Below are positions 12,801-28,135 of a stretch of 64,000 nt of DNA, piece after piece. Both the position numbers and the translations under genes were made by a program. The stretch spans positions 16,217,889-16,281,888 of the forward strand of contig NC_060896.1 of the NCBI RefSeq assembly GCF_014805685.1, in the 5' to 3' direction. The notes beneath the pieces were generated by a model. It saw nothing but the letters and a program-made list of their open reading frames with translations. It was not told the DNA's origin and made no database searches. The stretch is from Silurus meridionalis. Lineage: Eukaryota; Chordata; Actinopteri; Siluriformes; Siluridae. Position 1 is the first letter of the stretch, and each line of letters begins with the position of its first letter.

Positions 12801-15800
12801 GTACCTTTTTGAGAAAGGATGTGGGGAGCATATCAAGGCTGCAAGTTGATGCTTTAAGATGTTGTACTGTTTCTTCCAAGGTTTTTACATAAATTGTCAA
12901 ATCATGAGAGAATGACTTATTTCAGAGGTTGTTGTAATGATATCTGACTGACCACAATACAATATGAGGCCGTATTGATCGCCATTCTGTAAATCTTAAA
13001 TCAAAGTAAACACAGAAATGGTCAGATAACGCTTTATCCTTGATAACAGTGGATGAAATGTTTAGACCCTTACTAATAAGCAGATCCATCCAGGTTCTGG
13101 TGTGAAATCCTGTGGTCATTTAGGCTGTTCAGGAGTGGACTGGCACACTCAGCTGATAAATAATGAAGGAAAAAAATATATATTGTCTTTAGGCAACCTA
13201 GCACTGAGTTTGTTTGGGTGGATGCCATCTGTGTTGAAAAGGAGCTCAGACTGCTCTTTCCGAATATCATTCTTTCCCATATGTATGACAATCCGACTGA
13301 CAGACTTTTGTTTCATCAGAATGTTGCAAAGTTCCTTGTTAACAACAGAAACTGTTGCCTGAGGAAAGCAGTATGTACGGGTAGCCTTGCTTCCAATGTT
13401 TCTGATAATAGAGTCATCACTATCAGCATGCTTGGCTCGGCTGCTGTCTGAGTGGAGTGCCGCTACCTGTATTTTATTGAGCATCTGTTAGCTCTGTTAG
13501 CTACAGGCTGATGTGATCTGTGTCCATTTACATTTGGGGATTCTTCACCCATACTCATTAGTGCTTTAAATCTATTTTCAAGCTGCACATGAGGTGGTGG
13601 AATACCAATATTGGCTACTTGAGTTGTACCCATATCTGGGGTAGATGATGCTAATGCAGCAATTTGTGACACTCGTGACAGTCTAATGTCTTGAGCACCT
13701 TTGGGTCTCCCACAATGTTTTTGCCATTGGTTTATGTCCTCAATTACTTTGGGTTTATCTAAGCTCCCTATGACCTGTTTAAAAGCATTAGGTTCACAGG
13801 ACTCACCAGCTTGATGTTGAGAGGGACCACAATGAAGCTCTGTTGTATGTTATGGCAGGGTCAGCAGACTTTTGTAGAAGTCTGTGGCAGTTTGAGCAAC
13901 AGGTGGATTGAGATACAAAAGAAGGCATTTTCTCTTCTGTTCAAGTGTGGGCAGCCGTGTTGTCCTGTTTTAGGAATGTCAACTGCTGGCAATAGCAGAC
14001 TGGTAGACTGCTATGACAAATTCCCCAAGTTGTTGAATATTTCAAATAACAATATAACATTTGTTTTAGTGTGAGTGCCCAATTGTTTCGTTTGAGCACT
14101 GTGCTGAACTGCTGGTAGTTAAAACAATAGATAAAAGCGAAAAAGTAAAAGCGTCCGAACAGTAGAGAAGCAGCAATGGGGAAGAAATGCAAAACATATT
14201 ATTGCTTGTCTTTTTTTACCAACACAGTTTATTATTGCTAACATTTGTGAACAACAACAGTTTACATTTTTAAAACAATTTTAAATAAAATGTCTGTGTA
14301 AAATTATATTTTATAATATTCTATTTAAAAACAATAGAATAAATACAATTAATTCAATAGACGTTTTATTATATTGATTAAACTGAGTAATTAATTCATT
14401 TGGCACAAATTAAATTGATTAAATAAAATTTAATCAATTGGAAAAAATATTTAAATAGTTTGAACATATAAACAAATGTTTATTTAAACATTTGTTAAAC
14501 CCTATTTGGGTAATACAGCTGTGTATGTAAGTGTGTGTGTTTTACATTTATTACTTACATTTCTAAAGATATGATCTACTTAGCTGTAGTACTTATTTCA
14601 GTATACTTTAACAAATGTTTTAATTCTTTCCCTCCTTTATTCATTTTCTTCCTCGATATGTAGAATTGTCAGGATTTTCTGCTTTTAAGAAAAATTCTTG
14701 AAGCAGGACATAAAAAGACAGTAGCCTGGCATTGTTGTGTTAATAATTAATAATAATAATATAAATTCGCTGAAAGTGTGAGGTGGAGACTAAACAAACT
14801 TGTGGTCCACCACTTAATACTCAGTGAAATGCAGATTGTAAGTATGTTCCGCACGGAAGAAAGCCCTGTACTCAAACAATTTTAGACGAATACATGTACC
14901 ATTAAATGTACACCCCTTACAATTCACCAACCAATATAGTATCTCTTTTGAAGGGACAATACTATAGAAATTAAACTTTGATATATTTTAGAGTAGTCCG
15001 AGTGAAGCTTGTATAGCTGTAAATATTCACTGTCCTCTGAAAATAATTCAACAAGCAGCCATTATAGTCAAAATAGCTGGAAACAAATGTAAAAGTGTCA
15101 AAACTGTGTCCAAAGAACCCTCTTCGTGACATCATGGAGCTGCTGGATGTCAGACACATGGGGTTTCTCCACCTTCCACTTGATGATGCCCCACATGTGC
15201 TCAATAGGTTTCAGGTCTGAAGACATACTTGGCTTAGATTTTTCTGGTATCAGTCCTTTTCTTCACTATAAATTTTTTGGACAACTTTTACTTATTACAT
15301 TTTTACACAAATATCTGTACTTTCTACTTCTTACATTTTTAAAACAGACTCATTACTTTAGTTTTAATTTATTTGTTGAAATGTAAATTTTTTCCTTCTC
15401 ATCGCGTGCGTTTTCAGACCATCAGCCTATTTCTTATCATTGCCTGGCTTTTTCAACCTGCCACTTATTTCCTGGCTCTCACATGACACAGACATAGACT
15501 AGTTTATAAAGATAACAATGAGCAGTCAGAAGGCAACAAGAAGATTGCGGTTAATGTGGATGAGACAGAGGGAGTCAGCAACGTAAACATGACTGAGAAC
15601 AGAGACATTCCTGATCACCTGATCATCATCATCTTTTCTCTGCTTGTGTTCTATATGATGGGTGTTCAGCCTGGATACATTCATTAGGTAACAAAATGTA
15701 AAATTAGTTTTGTATATCAATTAAGGCTGTCAAAATGCAAATACATTTTAACGGCACCGGTTTTATTATCACGCGATTAATGCAGAATTCAGAATTGTGT

Positions 15801-18800
15801 GATTGAAATTGAAGGGTCTAGAACACGTTAATGATTTTGATACAGAAATTAGAGAAATGTATTTGTTTTCTTGAATATGTGACTACTTAAAGTCAGTCAA
15901 GAATGCTCCCAATGCATTATTAAAGCCTAGAAGGATAATAGTGAAACATCACCTTCAATGAATAAAAATCAGAAGAGAGGTGGATATATTTAAGCTATGG
16001 TAGTGCTGTGATTTGAACTTCATAAGTTTAAACCCCCCTTAATGCAAAAATCATCAGATCTTTTCTGTTTAAAGGTGAAGACCTAACTCTATTCTCTGCA
16101 AGACTTCCTTTCTATCAAACATGTTTTATCAGACTGTCCTCTTTCTGTTTGATATATTTTATTTATTGTATTTGTTTTATTGTTCCAATTTTGCTCTTGT
16201 CTCTTTGTAAATGATTTTTGCCATGAATAGCTGTAGATAATGACATGGCACTACACTACACCACACTACACTATTACTACTATTACAGCACCCTGTTGTG
16301 GCATAATTTTGTTGAGTTGTGAGTGGGTTACTCAACCAACTGTGTTTCATCACTAACCCTGTAATCTACGTACATTTGGCTCAGCCTGGTTACAATTAAG
16401 ATATACCTTTATTTCTCCAGCAATGATGATAGATTAGTTCCCATCCTTCTTTTCCCACCTTCTGTACAGTGTCCAAAGGAATCCCCAGGACTGAGCTAGC
16501 CTTCCTGATCAGCTTGTCCAGTCGCTTCCTTTCTGCAGTAGAGATGCTGCTGCACCAGCATACCACACCATAGAACAGGGGTCACCAACAAGGTCGCCCG
16601 CAAGGACCACATGAGTTGCCCGCGGACCTTTTCTAAAAATAGTTCACCAAAGCGCCACTTACCAGTGAGCTGCATAAAATTTTTTTTTTTTTGTCGCTAT
16701 TCTTTTTTAAATCACACTTGCATTGGTCTGAATTTGAAAATGACAATAATAAAACATTTTTATTAATAAAATGTAATGATGATTTACCCTCGAAAATATG
16801 GCAGAAAAAAGAAAGAAAACATATCATTTACACAGTGAATAGAAGGAAGAGTTATTTTTTTTTTACCACTGTGAAAGATTTCTGCGTGTGTCTCATTTGC
16901 GTGGCGACTGTGGCGATGGCAAAGCGGCACAATGTTAAGAGACAATTCAGAAAGCTACCATGCTAACTACCCGCCAGGCAGCGCACTACAAACGGAAAAA
17001 GTTAAAGGCAGGTTTGTGCAAACAGAAGTCTTTTTTCATGAGAAAAGCTTCCAAAAAGCAACCAAAACCTAATTTCAGAAGGGGAGGTTTTCAAAGAAAC
17101 AATGATGATAATTGCAACAACTGCTTAAAGAAGAGAACTATGGAATTGATGTCATCTCCACTCTCTCCAATGTCCAACTGTGGGCAACTACAATGGTTAG
17201 CAGAGTGTCTGCTATGTCCGGGATCAGCTGGACCGGGATCTGGCGAAGTGCAGGTGGTTTGGCATCCGGTGTGACGAGTCTGTGGACAGCAGCAGTACAG
17301 CACAGCTGATGGTCTTTATCCGGATGGTGTTTAATGATTTCTCCACAAAAGAAGAGCTTCTGACACTACTGCCCCTAAAGACAACTACGAGGGGAGTTGA
17401 AATCTATAACGCGGTGAAGGAGTTTTTCGCGAAGAAAAAAGTGCCGTTGGAAAAGTTGGTATCAGTGACTACCGACAGGGCTCCTGCTATGATCGGCCGA
17501 CATACAGGATTCATTACTCAATGTAAAGGTCACCCAGAGTTCCCAAACTTCATGCATTACCACTGCATCATTCACTAGCAGGCGTTATGTGCAAAGGTGA
17601 TCAGCTTTGGGCACGTCATGACTCCCGTCGTGACAATCATAAACAGCATCCTCTCCAGAGCTAAACAGCACAGAAGATTTAAGGTGCTATTGGAGGAGCT
17701 GTCAGCTGAATATGGTGACCTGCTACTACACACGGAAATCCAATGGCTCAGCAGGGGACGAATTTTGCTAAATCTGTAAATGTAAATGTGTTTGTAATGT
17801 TAATGTGTTTGTTAAATGTAATATATGATAATTTTGTTAAAAATGCTGCAGATTTGGTGATAAATTCCATAAAATCTGAAAGTTGATTTTTGTGTGTTAC
17901 ATAATTGATAATCTGTACAAACATGATGCAACGTAGTGGATGATTTGTTAAAAATTGTTAGTGGCTGGTGAAAATGTTGTAGAAGTGATTATTTGAAAAT
18001 GTAAATAATAAATTCCAAAAGACCTTATTCTCCTGAGCAGAAAGAGTCTGTTGTGTCCTTTCTTATAAATTGCCTCAGCATTACCTGTCATTTGATTGCC
18101 ATGCTGCAGCAGTATTTCTTATAAATGTTAACATGATTTTCGTCATCATTACACTCTGGTGAGTCTGAGATTGGGATCATTATTTTGTAGAAAGTACAAA
18201 AAGTATTGGACAGGTTCTCAAAGGGAAATTTAGCTTATGAAAATTATCACATTAAATTGATCAGACTCCATAGACAATTTTGTGATAATAGCTCAGTGTT
18301 TGCTTAAAGTTTATGGACCAATAGTTTTAACTAATTTTATTTAAACTTTAAACTAGTTTTAATAGTTTGCTCTGGCGTTATTTTGATAATCTTATGCAAT
18401 GGCATAACATTTTGATCAAATTGGCAGAGTCTGAATTTTGTGTAAAGTCTTTTCCTGCACATTCCATAGATTCTAGATGGGGCTAAAGTCTTGGCTATGT
18501 GATTGCTAATCCTTGTGTGTAAATGATCTTATTTTCTTTGAAACACTCTTTCCCTTTTTTTCTTTTTTTTTTTTTCTTTTCTTTTTTTTTTAGCTCAATA
18601 AATCCTGGCACTGTCATTATGAAACATGCCATCAAGAAAAAAAAAGTCAATTGATTGAAAAACCTGGTCATTTGATATACTAAGGTAGTCAGCTGACGTA
18701 ATTAATTCTGCAAATAACATTGCTGAACCTATACCTGACCAACTGATGCAACCCCAGATCATAACAGTTCCCCAAAGGAACAGACTGGAAGGTCACAATC

Positions 18801-21800
18801 CCGGCAACACCAAGCTGCCACTGTTGGGCCCATGAGCAAGGCCCTTAACCCTCAACTGCTTAGTTGTAAGTTGCTCTGGATAAAGGTGTCTGCCAAATGC
18901 CATAAATGTGTAAATATCATCCTCTCTTCTTACCATTACCCTGATGCTGTCTTTGTATAAACAAAATATATATTTCACCAATTGTTTGTGATCTCCAATT
19001 ATGGACATTCAGAATTTTTTCCTGATCACATATATTCTTTGATAGTATTTTTTCCCTACTATCACATGTTATAATAATGCATTGGACAGTTTTTAACCTA
19101 AATATCCTTAGCTGTTCTCTGCATAAAACAAAGAATAATTTGACTTTTTGAACCAGAGTAGTATCTTTTCATGACCTCAGCATAGTCTACTGTCTTGATT
19201 ATTTAAAAAATGAGAAGCTACTATTAAATGAACATTGAACTTATCATTTTTATGAAACCATTTTAAATGACCGTTTGTTTTATCACATGGTACATATCAT
19301 GATGCAGGTATCCAATAAAATGGGTAAATTGGGCCTGTTATCGATGCACATTCTCAGCAATAGTACTCATATAGGCTAAGCTTTGGAGCTGTGATTAATA
19401 TTATTGGGCCCACAGTGTGCCAATAAAACATTTCTCTCACCAGTATACCACCTCCTACTGTCTGGCTTGTGACTCAAGGCTGTTTGGATCTATGTATATA
19501 GGCGAATGGCAACAAATTCTGGCTCTACTGTCTGTGTGCAAAAATTGAGATTAATCAGACCAGGCTATGTTTTTCTTTTTCAAATATCTAGTTTTGGTTA
19601 GCCTGTACCAACTTCTGCCTCTGATTTATGTTCTTGGCTGAAAAAAAGTAATCTCTTCTGCAGTTGTCTGCCTTAAGGTTTAACATGTTGTGTTCCCCAA
19701 TGTGCTTTTGTTCACACTGCAATTAAACAATTTTATTACTACAACTGAGTTACTGCGGCCAGGCTCAGTACACTAACTGGCCATTCTTTATTGACATTTC
19801 TCCTCAACAAGGTGTTTCCATCTACAGAACGGCCACTCACTGGATGTTTTCTCTTTTAAGTGCTTTTATTCTTTCAAATCTATGTTAACTGTCAGAAGAT
19901 AAGTGTTGAAATTTGTGATTATAATTTTAGCCTTAAAGTGCCTTGTGTTGATACTCAGCAGGAGGAGGGGAACAAGTTGAGATTTCTCAGGCCACCTCTA
20001 AGAAGGTACTGGAGAATAAAAGCCAGGTCCTGAGCCAGGAGGAGATCATTCAAAAGAACCTTGCTGAGTTCATCCGCAGGCAAGCAGGTGGACGAACAGA
20101 AAAGTCTAAGTATGTATATCTCAATTTTATGGGATGCCAAGTAATATCTTGTGTTGCTGTTGTCAAAGTAGGAGGTGTATTGCAAAGTTGATTAATGTCA
20201 CTGAATATAATGGTTCATGTATAGATTTTATAGCCTTTTTTATTACTAAAACTTAGACCAAAGGTTTTGATTAACACAAATATACATTTTCACAAAGTCT
20301 GCTGCCTCAGTTTTTATGATGTAATTGTCAATAAAAGCTTCTGACACTTAGGAGATGCCTTTAATTATACTTCAGTATATTAATTAACATCTGACAAAAA
20401 AAGATCTAGAACCACTGAAGAAGCAAACCTTATGAATATTTATCAGAATATTTGTGTCATTCTTAAAACTTTTGGCCACTGGAAGGCACAACCTTCTTTA
20501 ATTCTATAATTTAATTGATTGTTGTCTGAATAAACAAACAAATAACATCAGGTAAAAACCAAAGAACAGAATAATTTCTATCTATAGCCATTTTCTTCAG
20601 TGTAAACAAAAAAAATCAGTATCCAGGTGGATAGGTGGCCTCAAATTTCTATTACTGATATTCTGGTATGAAGTGGAGTTCATTGTTAATTTGTGGCTGG
20701 AGAAAAGCATTATCTCCACCATTACGCTTGACATTTGGTATGAGATATTTTTGGAGAGGTGCTTTGTTTTTTTGTTTTTTTTCGCCACAATGGTCCTGTG
20801 CATGATGAATGCATATGACCTGCCATCTCCACCTTGGTCTCCTGAATCCAATGATTCAAAAATGTTATGCCATTATCCTTTTTTTTCTTCTTCATGTGTA
20901 TCATCACAACCACCGAAAAAATAAAAATCTAAAATTAAAGGAGTACTCATTTTATCCCATGACTGTATACAGAGGGCAAAATGCAGTAACAAGTGGGGAT
21001 GGGTGTCATTGAAATGTTACAGTATTTTATCAATAATGATACTGCCTATCGATTTCGGTACTTATCGATACTGTTATCAATACTACTCTATAATTTGATG
21101 CAAAAAGACATGATGTAAAATAATTTTAAAAATTCCAAGTTATTTTGAACTTAAGTACAGCAGTTTACAAATGCCCCTATGCAAACACAAAAAGGCAAAT
21201 TAAGCACATTTTTCAAATAAAAAACCCTTTCATAACAAAGAGGAAGAGATTTCAGCATACCACAGAACAACATATCTGAACACAATGCGCATAGGAGCAT
21301 AACATTATGTAATAGAGAATTCTGCCATTTCTAGCAATTAGGCTTGCGTATTTATTGCCTACTATGTCTGAACCAGCTTGACTCCATATTAGTGAAGGGC
21401 AATACATCTTTCACTATGTATTTAATGACAGCCCTATGATGCTTTTTTAGGTGTTATCTTCTCATGTATCGCTATGGTAATTAGCTGCTCTTGGGTGTCT
21501 GAGACGGTGTCTCAAATCTTCTATCTTCACTGACAGTGAAACCCTTACCAGCCTAGCATTTCCTATGGGGTTGTTCATATCTGGATTAGCATATATAAAC
21601 TAGGGCTGGGCGATAAATCGATTTTATCGATTAACTCGAATGTGTAGTTTACGTCGATATGTTTTAATAAAAATCGTTTTTTTCTTTAATGTCCACCGGC
21701 GCTCCACTCTGAGCTCCCATAGTTTCGAACGAACTCTCCCCCGCGCGTTTGCCATAGATACACAAACAACATGGCAGCGAGCAAGCAAAGGTAGCAGTAG

Positions 21801-24800
21801 CATCAATTTACTGCAGCACCTCAAACAGAGGCATGCTGTCAAATGGGAGAGATGTAGGGCCCTACGAAGTGAACAGGACAGCGGCAGCACAAGGCTGCGC
21901 TTAAGCAGCCGCATCCTGAAAATACACGGTTAAGCAGACGCACTGTGTTTAGTGTTGCGCGTCTAATCGTACACTTCCGGTATGGGTCTTGGGAGCGGTC
22001 AAAATACCTGTGAAGACGCGTCAGAACGGCGTTTCTGTTAAGAAACAGAACAATCAGAGCTTTTGAATCACCACAATCAAACACTCATAAAACATTTTTT
22101 TGAGGTTTGCTCAATCTTTCAAATAATTCTTATTTAGAATCTCCCTGTCTATTATATTCTTATTTATAATTTCAACTCATTTTACTGTGGAGTTTTTAAG
22201 AAAAGTAAAGGCAACATCACTCAAAACCTCAGATGCATTTTCAATCATGTTCCACATTTAAACACTCATAAAACATTTTTCTTTGTAGGTTTGCTCATTT
22301 TATGTTTGTTACGTTCTATTTTCACAATTTACAATGGCTTGTTGTTTCTTATTGCACTTTAACCCATTTAATAAAGTTACAACTTTTTTTTTTTTTACAT
22401 TTTCTTTGTCATATGCAGGTTGATTTTAAGCAGGGGGGAAAAAATCGATTTAAATCGCAAATCGGATTTTTTGTGAAAAAATTGGGATTTCTTTTTTTAG
22501 ACCATATCGCCCAGCCCTAATATAAACCTATGTGGTGGCCCGAAAGACTACTAGTATTAACTAAAGATTTATTTTAGAATGAGTGTTTGTCAATAACACC
22601 AAAGAAAATAGACATACCATAGACATAAACATGCAGGTATCAAAAACAGTATCGGTTGTCTTAAAGCTTTTTGACCCAATTGCAATTCCAAAAAAAAAAC
22701 CAAAAGAAAAACGATTCTCTGTACCTATCCCTTGTAACTTGACACACATTTTTTATTTGAAACAATCTTTTAAAATATTATTGGGTGAAAATTAAAATAA
22801 AGTAATAAAGTAATAACTAAATAAATAGTTGTCTTGTGCTGCAAAAATAGCTATGACTTACTTATTGGTTTCACCTCTGACAGCTGAAACAAATCCTTTA
22901 AGTTCTGTAAGATGCCATGGGTCAGACTTGTTTTGTCCCGGACATTCCACTAGATCAGATTGTGATTAGCTAAAACTAGAGACTTTAACTCTGTCACGCT
23001 CATCAAACCTTCTTTGGGCCACTTTTGGTAGGTAATAAACACTACATTCTCGGATGATCTGACCCATTATGATCTGCCATTTTATAGCTGCTTAGGTGAC
23101 TAGCCATTCCAATCTTTGCACTTGCTTTTTTTTCATACTAGCAATCCTTTAACTTTGATAAATCACTGTTTGCTTGCTAACTAATACAACCCCAATTCCA
23201 ATTACTGTAGATAAATTGGCAACAGGTGATTGCTGATGCCACAACATTGTCAAAAAATTTATTTAGTAGTGCTGTCTGCACTCCAAAAGACCTTAATCTT
23301 CTTAGTAGAAAGAGTCTTCTCTGTCCTTTCTGATAAACTGCTTCAGTATTATTTGTCTGGTCTAGTTTGCTGTTTGGATGAACACCCAGGTAGTCCACAC
23401 TCTCAATGTCCTTTTCCTAGTGACAGAGAAGTGTGTTTGTGCCTGCGGAGATCCACCATCAGTTCTTTGGTTTTCCCCACATTCATCTGGAGGCAGCTCT
23501 GTTGGCACAGTCCACAAAATCCTGGATCAGTCCTCTGTTTCAGAATATCAGTATACTGGATTACCTCACAAAACCGACCACAGATGATGGGTTACCCTCA
23601 TAAACCGACCACAGATGATGGTCCACCCCCATGTACACCAGCTTATTCTTTTAGAAGCTCGGGTTAAATGTGCCAAAGAAGTAAAAAAACATGACTCTCA
23701 CTGTGCTCCCAGCCTTTTAATGTTAAGTTCCTCCCTGTTAAGGAGGAAGATGACAGCATCTTCTACTCCTATACCTGGCTGGTAGGCAAACTGAAGTGGA
23801 TCCATTTATGGGCTCACCAGAGGTCAAAGATGAGTAAGCACCAGCGTCTCCAGCATCTTCATCAGATGTAAGGTCAGCGAAACTGGTCTATACTGGTCTA
23901 TACCAAAATATCGTTGGTACAGGTACCACGCCAGGGTGTCTTCCACAGCTGTGGCACCTTCCCCAGCTTCAGGCTCAAACCAAACATGTACAACAATATG
24001 TTAAGAACAGCTGGTCTGCACAGGTCTTAAGGAGCCTGATCAAATCTATTCAAAAATAGATACATATCATTCACCCACTGTTTTTTTTTTTTTTTTTTTT
24101 TTTTCCCCTGTTTTTCTTTTTCAGCTCCTCCTTGTTTCCTGATTTAAAAAACATCTACTCTATAAGGAGAGTCTTTATATCAAGGTTGATCCATGTTTTT
24201 TTGTTGGGAAAACGCTGTACAGTTCTGGTGCGTACAGGATTTTCAACACAGAAGTTGATATAATCCTTTATACAGTCTGTTCAATTGTCCATATCCTCCC
24301 CATGTGGATTGCACAATTCCTTCACACAATTGTATCAATTAGAAATCAATTCTACGACATTTTTCACACAATTTTTTTTATCAGAGCCTGCTTACATGCA
24401 ACCACTCACTCTGCCATATTGGAATTTCCCCCCTCTACTCTATAAATAGACACCGATCCCATGCGCTTGCCACCAGATTGGCTCGTTTGGCTCCGTGCGT
24501 TGTCTGGAAACCTTCTAGCCATTTATTTCCCTCCCCGATGTTTCCAACTGTCGGAATTGACTTAGTGAGTATTTGTACAGACTCCCTTCACTGCCTGTGC
24601 TATTCCTACCGGACTAGTGCTATTTCTTCCAGTGGCCTCCTGCTTTTGGGTCCTTCCTGTCAGCCATCCCTAACAAGAAAGCTTTACACATTGAAAATGA
24701 AATAGGCTACAATCAGTAGAATCGCATGGTATCAAACTAAGCCTCCAATCCTCAATCAGCTCTGGAGGAGACGGAACAAGGCAGATGATGCGGAGGAGGC

Positions 24801-27800
24801 CTCGTTCATACACCAAAAGCTTCAAACTTCAGGCCAACAACATGGTTACCGGTGGTAGTCGGAATTGTGAAGAAAAAAAAAGGCAAACTTTTTTTTTTAG
24901 TGGCGGGAACAGGCTTCCATTGGATTTGGGCCAAAGAATGTGATAAAGTTTCCAAAGTTTGGGATCATTTTCAACTAAAGCATAAAGAATCTGAAATTTT
25001 TGTTATTTATCATTTTTAAGGTATATATTTGTATTTACATTTTGATGTAATGTGGCAATTAAATGCACTAAATTGGTTATGTTTTCACAAATATTCTTGT
25101 ATGCAGTTTCAGCAATAAAAATGTAATTATTCTAAAAAGGAAACAAATGACTTGTTCATTTCAAGAGACATTACTTTTCTCTTGTATATTTAGTATTGCT
25201 CTTTAATAAAGAAAAAGCAGATTTATATCTGATTACTTGATTTATTGTTGGAATAATAGAATACTCGATTATTAAAATAATTGATAGCAATTGCCCTAGT
25301 CCATAGTGCAGCTCACATTCACACACAAAAAGAAGCAAGAAGTGCCAGAAAAAAAAAAAAAAAAAAACCCAAATATGTATTAAAAAAACATTTCAAATTT
25401 AAACGGGAGCTGCTGCAACAGGCTGAGTATATCTCACATATACTGTTTGTACATAACTGCTCTGTTTATTTGTGACAGCAAATCCCCAAAACTAACAAAG
25501 CCAAAGGGGAAGGAGAAACGAGTTTGGGATATGGGTGGTACAAGCACCAGAAACCTAGACTACAGTGGAACCAGCAACAAGGGATCGTTTAATAACCAAG
25601 GGCAAGATGAGGAGTTCCGAGCTGAAACAGTAAGTAGTTAAAATGTAACCAGAATACATACAATAGGTACACTTATTAGCCATTTAATCAGGTGCATATA
25701 CTATTTATGTACTTGTTTTAATAGCAAATAGTTTTAGACCCAATTTGTAATCCCCCTATTTGATTAGTTTTTTTTCCATAGTCTTTTGTCAGTGCTAGAA
25801 GGATAACTTTGGGTGGATTATTCTCAAACCTGTAGTTTTTGAAAAACCCCACACATTATTTTGCTACTGCAGTGTCTGTATAACTGCTGTACTAAGAATG
25901 CTACTCTGTCCTGATAATGTTTGGTGCTCTGTGATAATTCATGATTAGAATACCCTGTAAACTGAAAAGTTATTGAAATCTTTTTTTTTTTTTTTACTCA
26001 GCAAATCCAGATGGGCTCTATGAAGGGTGACCTGCTAGATGTGGATTATGAATCCTCTGAGGATATGGATGAGGAAGAAGAGGAACAAAATGACACATTA
26101 GTGACTTTTGATGTCAGTAGAAAAGGGTGAGGCTTTATTGAGATTCAAATAGATTTTATTTAATAGATCAAAACAAACACATTTTTTAAAAGTAGGTAAA
26201 CAGCCAGTTGCTCAAGAGCTCAGAGCCTCTTACTGGTTCATATCTGTTTTTTGGGAAATTTTGCTACCTTTTGCACTGTAGATCTTTTACATTTTTGTCA
26301 CTGCTAGTACTATTTGCTTATTCTTATTTTATTTTATCAGCTGCTGCATTTTCTTCTATTTTCTCATCTATTGCAACATTTGTATTTTTGAAGAACTGTT
26401 TGTTTAAAGGCATCAACCAGAGACTGCCCTCTTCAGATCCTTTTATCAGAAAGTTAGAATAAATGTAAATAACAGTTTGCTTGTTTATCAAAGAAAATAG
26501 ATTCATTTGAAAACACCAATGTCCTGGTCACAAAAGTGTAGTTGTAAGGGAATTTATAACCATTTTCTATACCTTTTGAGTCACAAACAATAAGAAAATA
26601 ATACATACTACCTAGGCGCAAAAATGATTGCCTAGTAATATGGATAATCGATCCAAACTGGGTTGGGCTTAACAGAAAAGATTAAGTATGGGGGTAAGCC
26701 AAATATTTACATTTTCTTCAGTTACAAATAGGGCTGCAACAACTAATCGATAAAATTGATAATGAAATTCATTGCCAACGAATGCTGTTGTCGATTAGTT
26801 GGCCTGCTTAAGATACGGGTTAGCATGACAGCAAGATAACACAGACGCTTGCGAAATGGCAGTACAGTACAGGTGGTACAGGTCAACCAGCAGCAGCAAA
26901 AAGTGTGCGTCCATCATCCAAAGGCATGGGAGCATTTTATATTAAATGAAACAAAGAACACTGTAAATTAACAAAGCAGAAATTGTGGTGCATGGAAGTA
27001 CCACAGTAATGCATGAGCACATAAAATGCACAATGGTGTCTTGGATGAAGGCAAAACATCAGCATGTTAAGCAAAAACTGTAAAATCCTCATCATGTGAA
27101 AGTATTATAGTTTAATGTAGTGCTGTGTAAACTGTTTGTTAACTTGGGGACAGTTTTAGTGAACAAACACCAAATCTAAAACCAGCAAATAACAGCAGCA
27201 GTAAACGATTAAATTTTTTAGTCACTGTTGTGGTTTTCAGCAAATGCTTATGCATTTGAACACCAATGCATATTTTTTGCCTATTATTTTAATTAAGGCT
27301 GTTAGCTTGCTGCATTTCTCTGTTCTATTCTCTTTTCTTAACAAGCATTTGTCTACAACAGTAACTTATCTGTTTTCAAATGTGATGTACTGCAGCTTTA
27401 CTACGTTCAAATGCTTGTTTTCAATGTTTGTATATATTAAATATATGCATATTTAATTTAATTATTATACAAATTAAATTAATTATAATGTAGATGCTTA
27501 TATCATCACAAATGAAAAAAATGTCTGTGTATTTATTTTGTTTTTTGTCAAAACAATGTATTATTTTATACAGTATAACCCCGTTGTACGAGCAGAATTC
27601 GTTCTTGAAAATTGCTCGTGTGTCCATTTGCTCGTATGTTCGAACTGATTTTCCCCATAGGAATGAATGTAAAAGTGATTTAATCCGTTCCGAGATCTCA
27701 TCCGATCGCTTATTCCTGCACTTAAAAAGTATTTGTAGCCTATTTTTAAAAACAAATACACAGCAAATGACCGTAATATAAACATAATTTAACACTTACT

Positions 27801-28084
27801 CATGTGATAGTGGTTGATTGCGAGTGTGAGACGCACAAAACCTCCTCGGTTTCCATGTAATTCTATTTACTTTCGTTTTCACAGCACCATCACTGATTTA
27901 CTTGGGAGCCATTTTTCAAGATTTCTAGTGAAATAAAAATATAAAACTAAAAAAAGTGGGAGAGCGTATGAATACGGGAATAAGGAACGCCACAACAGGT
28001 CAGATGCAAAGGCTTCACATCCACTTTCATTTGTTTTTTTTGTGTCGGTCTGCTTAGTGCCCCTCGCAGCACGTCTCAGGCGCG

Positions 28085-28135
<51 letters not shown>

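Larger units (their letters stand above)
11281..14195 (-). mobile_element. CR1/L2-like LINE, decayed, split by Tc1
   Basis: Minus-strand pieces run in the expected order. N-terminal region: about 14190-13460. SGNH-esterase-like end: [13 protein letters not shown] and [11 protein letters not shown], 13149-13484. Endonuclease piece: [16 protein letters not shown] followed by SDHFCVYFD, 12922-13119. Reverse transcriptase: [20 protein letters not shown], then YHSYEDA and [13 protein letters not shown], 12432-12679, resuming at 11281-11311. The esterase domain next to an APE-type endonuclease is known from CR1-group LINEs of fish. Stops throughout. Confidence 0.82.
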
